The position numbers and the translations under genes are program-made. From SIG440 sp045645805 (GTDB lineage: Bacteria > Bacillota > Clostridia > Monoglobales > Monoglobaceae): DNA of 18,149 nucleotides. The DNA is taken from the NCBI GenBank assembly GCA_045645805.1, contig JAZRJL010000087.1:1-18149 (forward strand), given 5' to 3'. Of this stretch, positions 8,545-13,756 are shown in pieces (within the stretch, counting starts at the first letter, position 1; each line of letters starts with the position of its first letter). The notes under the pieces are model-generated. The model was not told where the DNA came from, did not search any database, and saw only the letters and a program-made list of their open reading frames with translations.

Positions 8545-10819
8545 AATTGCCGACAAGGCAGGCTTTTGCTTTGGTGTTGACCGGGCGGTTAAAATTGCAT
8601 ACAGTACGGCAGAAGAAAATCAGGGAACGGTTTACACCTATGGTATGCTGATTCACAACGGTGACGTTATACGTGATCTTGAGAAAATGGGTGTGGTGTG
8701 TGCCGAAAGTCTTGAGGATATCCCACCGGAAGCAACTGTGATAATCCGTGCCCACGGCATTTCCAAGGCGGAGTATGTGCAGCTTGGGGCAAAGAACGCA
8801 AAAATCATTGATGCCACCTGTCCTTTTGTAAAGCGAATTCACAAAATTGCAGAGGAGGAGCAAAAAAAGGGCAGACAGGTTATTATTGCAGGTGACAAAA
8901 ACCATCCCGAGGTAAAAGGTATAAACGGATGGTGTGAAAACTCGGCAATTATTGTGGCAGGCGAGGACGAATGTGACAAAATAATCGAAAAAATACCCCA
9001 AACAGACATAAGTATTGTGTCTCAGACAACCCTTATACCACAAAAGGCAAAAAAAATTGAACAAAAATTGAAAAAGTATTTTACAAATGCAATTTTTTTT
9101 GATACAATATGTAGTGCGACTGAAGAACGTCAGCAGGCAGCCGAAAGCTTAGCCAAGGAAAGTGACCTTATGCTTGTCCTTGGCGGGGCAGGCAGTTCAA
9201 ACACGCAAAAGCTTTTTGAGATATGCAAACAGCATTGCAAAATGACGTTCAAGCTTGAAAACGACAAAGAATTAGATGGCATAGTCCATTTATTTAAAAA
9301 TAATAATATAAAAAAAGTAGGCATTACCGCCGGAGCATCCACTCCGGATAAGGTAATCAAGGAGGCAAAATTAACCATGGCGGAAATTACAAATGAAATG
9401 AACTTTGCAGAGTTGGTGGAGGAAACATTAAAGCCTTTAACAACAGGCGACATTGTTAAAGGTGTTGTTATCGGCATCACCCCTACAGAGGTACAGGTTG
9501 ACATTGACGGCAAGTACGATGGCGTTATCCCTGCAAACGAAATGACAAACGATGCATCAGCAAACCTTTCGGACCTTGTTAAGGTTGGCGACGAGGTTGA
9601 TGTATTTGTTGTTCACGTTTCAGACCGTGACGGCGTTGTTACTCTCTCAAAGAAGAAGATTGACGCAGAAAAAGGACTTCAGGAGCTTCGTGCAGATTTC
9701 GAAAACAACACTGTTTTAAACGGCAGAATTGTTGAAATCGTAAGAGGCGGTATCGTTACAATCGCAAAGGGTGTAAGAGTATTTATTCCTGCATCTGAAG
9801 CAGCAGAACGTTTTGTTGAGGATTTGGGTGCACTTCTTAACACAGAAGCAGCATTCAGAATCATCAAAATGGACACAGACAGACGCGGCAGATTGAGAGT
9901 TGTTGGCTCAATCAAGTCTGTTGCAAGAGAAATTGCACAGAAGAAGGCTGACGAGTTCTGGAGTGCTGCAGAAGTTGACAAAAAGTACACAGGTACAGTA
10001 AAATCTCTTACTGCATTTGGTGCATTTGTTGACCTTGGCGGTGTTGATGGTCTTATCCATATTTCTGAGCTTTCTGACAGCCGTATCAAGCATCCGTCAG
10101 AGGTTGTTAAAGTTGGTGACAGCATCGACGTATATATCAAAGAACTCAACAAGGAAACAAACAAGATTTCACTTGTTAAAGAGCTTGCTGCTGACAAGCA
10201 GGCAAGAGAAGCTGCATTTTGGGCAGGTCTTGAGGTTGGCAAGACTGTAAACGGTACAGTTAAGTCACTTACAAACTTTGGTGCATTTGTTGATATCGGT
10301 GGCGTTGACGGTCTTGTTCATATTTCTGAGCTTTCATGGAACCGTATCAAGCATCCGTCTGAAGTAATCGCTGTTGGCGATTCTATCGAGGTTTACATCA
10401 AAGACATCAACCCCGAGACAAAGAAGATTTCTCTCGGTCACAAAAAGGAAGAAGACAGCCCCTGGTATAAGGCAACAAAGGACCTCAAGGTTGGCGACAA
10501 CATCAAGTGTAAGATTGTTCGCATTCTTCCCTTTGGTGCATTTGCTGAGGTTGCACCTTTTGTAGACGGTCTTATCCACGTTTCACAGATTGCAAATACA
10601 AGAATCGACAAGCCATCTGATGTTCTTAACATCGGTGACGAGGTTGAGGCTCAGGTAATTGAAATCAACAACGAAACAAAGCAGATTGGTCTTTCAAGAA
10701 AGGTTCTTCTCCCTGACTATGCTCCCGAAGCAGAAAAGGTAGAGGAAGAGGTTGTTTCTGACGAATCTTACACCGAAGAAGGTTCATTTACATTGGGCGA
10801 CATTCTTGACGCTGAATAG
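8534..10819 (+). CDS. ispH: Fusion of 4-hydroxy-3-methylbut-2-enyl diphosphate reductase (IspH) and ribosomal protein S1
   Basis: Residues 1-281 are IspH, the last enzyme of the non-mevalonate isoprenoid pathway. The three cluster-binding cysteines are C12 (GFCFGVDRAV), C96 (DATCPFVK) and C193 (DTICSATEERQ); H41, H74 and H124 with E126 fit the active site. Residues 282-761 are ribosomal protein S1 with five S1 RNA-binding domains (about 304-375, 394-464, 484-548, 571-635 and 652-722) and an acidic tail. The fusion is known in Clostridia. AGGAG at 8520-8524 precedes ATG 8534. Codon use changes at the junction: the S1 half strongly prefers ATC for isoleucine, as highly expressed genes do, while the IspH half mixes ATT and ATA. 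An internal promoter and an internal ribosome binding site suggest that S1 is also made alone. Confidence 0.96.
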   Translation: MEIKIADKAGFCFGVDRAVKIAYSTAEENQGTVYTYGMLIHNGDVIRDLEKMGVVCAESLEDIPPEATVIIRAHGISKAEYVQLGAKNAKIIDATCPFVKRIHKIAEEEQKKGRQVIIAGDKNHPEVKGINGWCENSAIIVAGEDECDKIIEKIPQTDISIVSQTTLIPQKAKKIEQKLKKYFTNAIFFDTICSATEERQQAAESLAKESDLMLVLGGAGSSNTQKLFEICKQHCKMTFKLENDKELDGIVHLFKNNNIKKVGITAGASTPDKVIKEAKLTMAEITNEMNFAELVEETLKPLTTGDIVKGVVIGITPTEVQVDIDGKYDGVIPANEMTNDASANLSDLVKVGDEVDVFVVHVSDRDGVVTLSKKKIDAEKGLQELRADFENNTVLNGRIVEIVRGGIVTIAKGVRVFIPASEAAERFVEDLGALLNTEAAFRIIKMDTDRRGRLRVVGSIKSVAREIAQKKADEFWSAAEVDKKYTGTVKSLTAFGAFVDLGGVDGLIHISELSDSRIKHPSEVVKVGDSIDVYIKELNKETNKISLVKELAADKQAREAAFWAGLEVGKTVNGTVKSLTNFGAFVDIGGVDGLVHISELSWNRIKHPSEVIAVGDSIEVYIKDINPETKKISLGHKKEEDSPWYKATKDLKVGDNIKCKIVRILPFGAFAEVAPFVDGLIHVSQIANTRIDKPSDVLNIGDEVEAQVIEINNETKQIGLSRKVLLPDYAPEAEKVEEEVVSDESYTEEGSFTLGDILDAE
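9080..9108 (+). promoter_or_regulatory. Probable internal promoter inside ispH, for the S1 half
   Basis: TTTACA (9080-9085), a 17-nt spacer and TACAAT (9103-9108) form a strong sigma-A candidate. TG at 9100-9101 one base before the -10 makes it an extended -10. The start would be near 9115, giving a leader of about 260 nt before the S1 start at 9377. Part of the sequence is fixed by the conserved IspH residues FDTIC, so some resemblance could be chance. Confidence 0.55.
9359..9379 (+). promoter_or_regulatory. Internal ribosome binding site and ATG for free ribosomal protein S1
   Basis: AAGGAGG at 9359-9365 is a perfect anti-16S match, 11 nt before an in-frame ATG at 9377 (MAEITNEMNF). Translation from here gives a 480-residue S1 protein. 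Just upstream is a perfect 6-bp hairpin, CCGGAG/CTCCGG (9330-9347). Site and start codon coincide with the domain boundary and the codon-use change. Confidence 0.65.
9959..10480 (+). repeat. Tandem duplication of S1 domains 3 and 4 (261-nt unit)
   Basis: Two successive S1 domains are offset by exactly 261 nt (87 codons); for example, the GTVKSL codons start at 9992 and 10253. Over 61 aligned residues from GTVKSL to KISL I count 49 identities. The next domain is offset by 243 nt and is much less similar. High similarity of S1 domains 3 and 4 is known for this protein family. Confidence 0.8.
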
Positions 10820-11119
10820 TTTATGTGAATGTAAAAAACATCCGGACCGCAAAAACTTTTTTTGCTACAAACAAAGCTCACCGCTGCGTCAAAACTCGTC
10901 TTTTTTCTCGGTTTTTCTTTTGAGAAAAACCAGCGTTTATTAGACGGTTTTTCCTTTTTCACCAAAAAGGTTCCCTTTTTGGTGAAGAGGAGCAGTTTTG
11001 GAGTAGGTGAACAGCAGAAATTTTCTGCTGTAAACGAAACGACAAAAACTGCGACGACGTACGTCTTCGGGTGACCTTTGTTCGTTCCGAATTGTTTTTT
11101 CCTATTCCCATATATGCAC
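10820..11119. other. Hairpin-rich non-coding region between ispH-rpsA and murD
   Basis: No credible gene lies here. Perfect or near-perfect stems follow one another: GCAAAAA/TTTTTGC (10849-10865); GGTTTTTCT/AGAAAAACC with a TTTG loop (10910-10931); a 13-bp stem with a 3-nt loop (10958-10986, TTCACCAAAAAGG paired with its complement); ACAGCAGAA/TTCTGCTGT (within 11009-11032); and the palindrome GACGTACGTC (about 11055-11065). GAAAAACC at 10924-10931 can alternatively pair with GGTTTTTC at 10946-10953. This looks like a compound palindromic element or a structured RNA, not a coding sequence. Confidence 0.6.
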
Positions 11120-11157
11120 ACAGGGCTGTAAAATTATACAGCCCTGTTTTGAATTTT
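11120..11157 (+). terminator. Terminator-like hairpin upstream of murD
   Basis: A perfect 11-bp stem, ACAGGGCTGTA/TACAGCCCTGT (11120-11130 and 11137-11147), with a 6-nt loop is followed by TTT, GAA and TTTT. It probably ends the transcript from ispH-rpsA. The interrupted T-tract makes it a moderate terminator. It is only 16 nt from the murD start, so read-through would still reach murD. Confidence 0.65.
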
Positions 11158-11173
11158 GAAAGGGCAAAGTATT

Positions 11174-12547
11174 ATGAACGTATCAGAATATAAAAATTGG
11201 ATAAAGGGCAAAAAGGTATCAGTTGTGGGGATTGGTGTAAGCAATGTTCCCCTTATTAAATTTTTGCTTGAGGCGGGAGCAAGGGTTACCGCCCACGATA
11301 AACGTGATGCCGAAAAGCTTGGCGAAAGCTACATACAGCTTAAAGCTTTGGGGGCAGAGTTTGTCCTTGGCGACGGATATCTTGACAAAATACCGGCTGA
11401 TACCGAGGTGATTTTCAAGACCCCCGGTTTAAGACCTGATGTGCCTCAGCTTGTTGCAGCGGTACAAAACGGGGCAACACTTACCTCTGAAATGGAGCTG
11501 TTTTTTGAGCTTTGTCCCTGTCCGATAATTGCGGTTACAGGCAGTGATGGCAAAACCACCACCACAAGCCTTGTGGGCGAGATGCTTAAAGCAGAGGGCT
11601 ACACCTGCCATATTGGCGGCAACATCGGCAAACCTCTTTTGGCTGAGGTTGAAAATATGACCAAAGCCGATATGGCTGTAGTTGAGCTTTCAAGCTTTCA
11701 GCTGTTTTCAATGAAGCACAGTGCCGATGTGGCGGTTGTTACCAATGTGACACCAAACCACCTTGACTGGCACAAGGATTTTGACGAATATAAAGATGCC
11801 AAGAAGAATGTTTTCAAAAACAACGAAAATTGTCGGGTAATTCTTAACTTTGACAATGACGTAACAAAAAGCTTTTTTAACGAAGCACCAAACCCAATGT
11901 ATTTCAGCCGTCAAAGCAGCCTTGAAAACGGGATAACATTAAATGGCTACGATATTGTAATCAGGGAAAATGGCGAAGAAAAAAGAATTATTTCCACAGC
12001 GGATATAAAAATTCCGGGACTTCATAATGTTGAAAACTATATGGCGGCAATCGGTGCGGTTTATCCCCTTGTAAGTCGTGAAACCATTGAAAAGGTTGCA
12101 AAAAACTTTGGCGGTGTTCCTCACCGTATTGAGCTTGTGCGGACTCTTGACGGGGTGAGGTATTACAACGATTCAATTGCAAGCAGTCCTGCACGTACAA
12201 CTGCGGGTCTTAAGTCCTTTGACAAAAAGGTAATCCTTATTGCAGGGGGGTATGACAAAAAAATCCCCTTTGACGAGTTTGGCGAGGTAGTGAATACCTA
12301 TGTTAAAACTCTTGTTTTGGTAGGGGCAACCTCAGAGAAAATTGAAAATGCAGTAAGAATGGCAAAGAATTTTGACGGACTTGAAATTATCCGTGAAACC
12401 GAATTTGAAGCAGCGGTAAAATCAGCAAAGGCGTCGGCAATCGAGGGGGATATTGTACTGCTTTCACCTGCCTGTGCAAGCTTTGATTTGTTTGACAATT
12501 TTGAAGTCAGAGGCAATACATTTAAGTATATTGTCAACGGACTTTAA
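11174..12547 (+). CDS. murD: UDP-N-acetylmuramoyl-L-alanine--D-glutamate ligase
   Basis: MurD adds D-glutamate to UDP-MurNAc-L-Ala in cytoplasmic peptidoglycan precursor synthesis. An N-terminal Rossmann-like domain (KVSVVGIGVSNVPL) is followed by the ATP-binding loop GSDGKTTT (residues 123-130), the metal and ligand motif NVTPNHLDWH, and YYNDSIASSPARTTAGLKSF near the start of the third domain. The last two are diagnostic for MurD among Mur ligases. The P-loop has SD where many Mur ligases have TN, a common MurD variant. I chose ATG 11174 (458 residues) because AAAGGG lies 9 nt upstream; the frame could open at TTG 11156. No other mur gene is adjacent. Confidence 0.96.
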   Translation: MNVSEYKNWIKGKKVSVVGIGVSNVPLIKFLLEAGARVTAHDKRDAEKLGESYIQLKALGAEFVLGDGYLDKIPADTEVIFKTPGLRPDVPQLVAAVQNGATLTSEMELFFELCPCPIIAVTGSDGKTTTTSLVGEMLKAEGYTCHIGGNIGKPLLAEVENMTKADMAVVELSSFQLFSMKHSADVAVVTNVTPNHLDWHKDFDEYKDAKKNVFKNNENCRVILNFDNDVTKSFFNEAPNPMYFSRQSSLENGITLNGYDIVIRENGEEKRIISTADIKIPGLHNVENYMAAIGAVYPLVSRETIEKVAKNFGGVPHRIELVRTLDGVRYYNDSIASSPARTTAGLKSFDKKVILIAGGYDKKIPFDEFGEVVNTYVKTLVLVGATSEKIENAVRMAKNFDGLEIIRETEFEAAVKSAKASAIEGDIVLLSPACASFDLFDNFEVRGNTFKYIVNGL

Positions 12548-12576
12548 AATACAATTTGGAAAAATTTTTAAAACAG

Positions 12577-12605
12577 TTGACAAAATAGTTTTTATTTTAT
12601 ATAAT
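12577..12605 (+). promoter_or_regulatory. Perfect consensus sigma-A promoter for the candidate antitoxin RNA
   Basis: TTGACA (12577-12582), exactly 17 nt, and TATAAT (12600-12605) match the consensus at all 12 bases. The predicted start is near 12612. It lies 30 nt after the murD stop and no open reading frame follows, so it should drive a short non-coding RNA at a high rate. Confidence 0.85.
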
Positions 12606-12611
12606 AGACAT

Positions 12612-12693
12612 AGAAAAAGGCAAGACCTCAAACGGTTATGCTAAGTGAATAGTTAAAAATAACGCATCATTTGACGGTGGGCGTTATTTTTTT
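12612..12693 (+). ncRNA. Candidate antitoxin antisense RNA, about 80 nt
   Basis: The RNA is bounded by the perfect promoter and an 11-bp terminator stem ending in a T-tract. It contains no ORF longer than a few codons. Its 3' end is complementary to the 3' end of the minus-strand toxin message, including the last codon and stop. Its 5' part (12614-12643) repeats, in inverted orientation, the 5' leader of the toxin message. The role as type I antitoxin is inferred from this layout. Confidence 0.6.
12655..12693. terminator. Bidirectional terminator shared by toxin and antitoxin transcripts
   Basis: AAAAATAACGC (12655-12665) and GCGTTATTTTT (12681-12691) form a perfect 11-bp stem around a 15-nt loop. 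The A-rich and T-rich flanks serve both strands: seven T on the plus strand, five on the minus. The toxin stop codon (12686-12684) lies inside the stem. The complementary loops of the two RNAs could form an initial kissing contact. Confidence 0.75.
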
Positions 12694-12752
12694 ATGGAAA
12701 TTACTAAAAGTAACAAAATAATCATAAAAGATATTATGTATTCATTATCCAT
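12684..12752 (-). CDS. Candidate type I toxin, 22-residue hydrophobic peptide
   Basis: The peptide starts MDNEY, continues with a single hydrophobic stretch of Ile, Leu, Met, Phe and Val of about 15 residues, and ends in two lysines. A short membrane span with an acidic or polar N-terminus and a lysine tail is the pattern of small type I toxins and of the putative holin-like toxin family; the match is by style and not proven. The Shine-Dalgarno site is excellent: AAGGGGGTGA ends 5 nt before the ATG at 12752. A promoter lies about 97 nt upstream, giving an untranslated leader of about 90 nt. The opposing antisense RNA and shared terminator support the call. It could also be a membrane peptide with another role. 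Confidence 0.58.
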   Translation of the reverse strand: MDNEYIISFMIILLLLVISIKK

Positions 12753-12848
12753 AGCAATCACCCCCTTTTATAAGAGATGATAGCATAACCGCCCAGCTTT
12801 TACGCTTGTATAGGTCTTACCTTTTTGCCAGATTTCTCTGACAAAGTC

Positions 12849-12877
12849 ATTATCCAACAAAATTTGCGTTATTTCAA
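12849..12877 (-). promoter_or_regulatory. Promoter for the candidate toxin message
   Basis: On the minus strand TTGAAA (12877-12872), 17 nt and GATAAT (12854-12849) match 10 of 12 consensus bases. The start would be near 12842. This is weaker than the antitoxin promoter, as expected if antitoxin is made in excess. Confidence 0.55.
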
Positions 12878-12937
12878 CGAAATTTTCAAATTGACAAAAA
12901 CTTTTGCAAAATTTTACAGAAAAATGCATAAAAGGTA

Positions 12938-12966
12938 TTGCAAAATTAAAAGGTTTGTGATATTAT
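12938..12966 (+). promoter_or_regulatory. Extended -10 promoter for the structured RNA
   Basis: TTGCAA (12938-12943), 17 nt and TATTAT (12961-12966), with TGA directly before the -10. The start is predicted at about 12972, exactly where the closing helix of the downstream RNA begins. A copy of TTGCAAAATT lies at 12904-12913 and a second overlaps the -35 (12938-12947), 34 bp apart; they could be regulator sites. Confidence 0.6.
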
Positions 12967-12971
12967 AATTT

Positions 12972-13142
12972 TGCGACTAAAAACAAAAAATATATTACCA
13001 ATAGAAGCATTTTTACATTGGTAAAAATGTGTAACTGATGGTGTTTCTATTGGGAATTGCTATGTAAGTTTTTAGTCGCATAAAAACGGATGTTACGCAT
13101 TTTTCGGTGCGTGGCTCCTTTGCGTGGCCCCGCACTTTTTTA
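12972..13142 (+). ncRNA. Structured RNA of unknown class; leader of the 71-residue gene or small RNA
   Basis: A perfect 13-bp closing helix (12972-12984 with 13068-13080) encloses a perfect 9-bp helix (CCAATAGAA 12998-13006 with 13045-13053), which encloses a perfect 9-bp hairpin (CATTTTTAC 13008-13016 with 13021-13029). Alternative pairings exist: TTACCAAT (12995-13002) with ATTGGTAA (13017-13024), and TCGCATAAA (13076-13084) with TTTATGCGA (13144-13152) beside the downstream ribosome binding site. A terminator follows at 13107-13141. Own promoter, nested stems and exclusive helices point to a real RNA, either riboswitch-like or a stand-alone small RNA. It does not match 6S RNA, tmRNA, SRP RNA, RNase P or riboswitches I can recognise. 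Confidence 0.6.
13107..13141 (+). terminator. Rho-independent terminator with possible antiterminator, upstream of the 71-residue gene
   Basis: GTGCGTGGC (13107-13115) pairs with GCCCCGCAC (13127-13135) with one mismatch, followed by six T. ACGCA at 13095-13099 can pair with TGCGT at 13108-13112, which would take over the 5' half of the terminator. This is the usual attenuator arrangement. Confidence 0.65.
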
Positions 13143-13167
13143 ATTTATGCGATAGGAGGAAAAACTT

Positions 13168-13383
13168 ATGACAGATTTGGAGTACAAAAAGGCTGTTTTG
13201 TATGCAGCGAAGCTTGTTGTAAAATTAACGCAGAAGCTTGACGACGAGGGACTTACTTTGTTTGAGGAATATTGTAATAATTTAGAAAAAATGTTGGAGT
13301 ATGAAAGACAAAACAGTAATTGGCGACAGACTTTTGAAGAAGTAGAAAGATTAATTGGTGTTAAAAAAGGATTGGTTTGTTAA
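13168..13383 (+). CDS. Small acidic helical protein, 71 residues, unknown function
   Basis: The protein starts MTDLEYKKAVLYAAKLVV and is almost entirely helical, with a central acidic stretch (DDEGLTLFEEYCNNLEKML) and no membrane segment or signal peptide. AGGAGG (13154-13159) is 8 nt before ATG 13168, an ideal ribosome binding site. By eye 8 of 11 leucines use TTG or TTA, whereas the surrounding housekeeping genes mostly use CTT, which suggests recent acquisition. It lies directly behind the structured RNA and its terminator, so its expression may depend on read-through. It is faintly reminiscent of small acidic helical proteins seen in Clostridia and their phages, but I do not recognise a family. 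Confidence 0.72.
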   Translation: MTDLEYKKAVLYAAKLVVKLTQKLDDEGLTLFEEYCNNLEKMLEYERQNSNWRQTFEEVERLIGVKKGLVC

Positions 13384-13391
13384 AAGGTTTA

Positions 13392-13446
13392 TGTAGGGGC
13401 GGTTCACGAACCGCCCGTTTCGGGACACTCGTTAATGTCCCCTACA
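13392..13446. repeat. Palindromic intergenic element with two internal hairpins
   Basis: Outer arms TGTAGGGG and CCCCTACA enclose GGGCGGTTC/GAACCGCCC (13397-13416) and GGGACA/TGTCCC (13422-13441). This compact cloverleaf-like form is a common dispersed repeat type in Clostridia. The first hairpin, 13 nt after the stop at 13383, could also end transcription of the 71-residue gene. Confidence 0.7.
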
Positions 13447-13449
13447 ACA

Positions 13450-13534
13450 CCTCACCACCGCCTTCGGCGGAGCCTCTCCTCAAGGAGAAGCCTGTAATTG
13501 CCACCGGCAATCATCGCCCTCAAGGAGAGGCCTT
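13450..13534 (-). repeat. Dispersed palindromic repeat, two partial copies in tandem
   Basis: CCTCACCACCGCC, a GCC/GGC hairpin and CTCCTCAAGGAG (13450-13492) are followed by a second degenerate copy with ATTGCC/GGCAAT and CTCAAGGAGAGGCC (13495-13534). On the minus strand this has the same module order as the repeat at 13673-13732, so the two face each other. Confidence 0.55.
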
Positions 13535-13672
13535 GATTGTATAACGAAAACCACTCTAAGCCTGCGTGGTTCAAAAGAGCTTAAGCGATGAACAGAATAC
13601 AAATTAGATGTAATATGTAAAGTAAAAGTTTGTTGGAATATGAAATCATATATTCCAATGCATATTGTGGAA

Positions 13673-13732
13673 AAGCCTTCCCCTGTGGGAGGGGAAGGTG
13701 GGTTTTGCACAGCAAAACTCGGATGAGGTGGT
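13673..13732 (+). repeat. Dispersed palindromic repeat, inverted relative to 13450-13534
   Basis: CCTTCCCCT/AGGGGAAGG (13676-13698) and GTTTTGC/GCAAAAC (13702-13718) are perfect hairpins, followed by CGGATGAGGTGG. The module order (GCCTTCCCC hairpin, second hairpin, GATGAGG) is shared with the reverse of 13450-13492. Between the two lies AT-rich sequence with a hairpin TTGGAATAT/ATATTCCAA (13633-13658) and no gene. Confidence 0.55.
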
Positions 13733-13756
13733 ATAGTAATAAATTATGCTGTTTAA

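Larger units (their letters stand above)
12614..12826. repeat. Inverted repeat framing the toxin-antitoxin locus
   Basis: The left arm 12614-12643 contains AAAAAGGCAAGACCT, 4 nt, then CGGTTATGCTA. The right arm 12781-12826, read on the minus strand, contains AAAAAGGTAAGACCT, 20 nt, then CGGTTATGCTA. The matches are 14 of 15 and 11 of 11. The arms are the first part of each transcript, so both RNAs begin with nearly the same leader. Confidence 0.75.

Noticed and set aside
8480..9064. Minus-strand 194-codon frame opposite ispH
   Set aside because: Shadow of the well-supported ispH gene; Cys/Phe/Asn-rich translation without any family motif.
9679..10242. Minus-strand 187-codon frame opposite the S1 domains
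   Set aside because: Ser/Leu-rich antisense shadow of a highly biased ribosomal protein gene, with no start signal.
8534..10819. The IspH-S1 fusion itself as a novelty or assembly error
   Set aside because: The fusion is known in Clostridia, and the frame is continuous with both halves complete.
10768..11121. Minus-strand 117-codon open frame (and a 70-codon plus-strand frame at 10862-11074) after rpsA
   Set aside because: Both consist of Lys/Phe-rich low-complexity sequence produced by the hairpin arms, have no ribosome binding site, and overlap each other and the end of the S1 gene.
12694..12780. Plus-strand 28-codon frame opposite the toxin peptide
   Set aside because: No ribosome binding site, begins inside the terminator T-tract, and the opposite strand has a far better start signal.
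12577..12877. Assignment of the toxin locus to the Fst/par family
   Set aside because: The repeats here are inverted rather than direct on the DNA and the peptide lacks a recognisable Fst pattern.
12972..13142. Identification of the structured RNA as 6S RNA
   Set aside because: Size and 5'/3' closing helix are suggestive, but there is no long rod with a central bubble and a terminator follows the closing helix.
13548..13580. tRNA-like fragment (CCAC..GTGG stem followed by GGTTCAAAA)
   Set aside because: No acceptor stem, D-arm or CCA end can be assembled around it, so it is only a small hairpin.
13480..13710. Minus-strand 76-codon frame between sipL and the 71-residue gene
   Set aside because: It is translated palindromic repeat sequence at both ends with no start signal.
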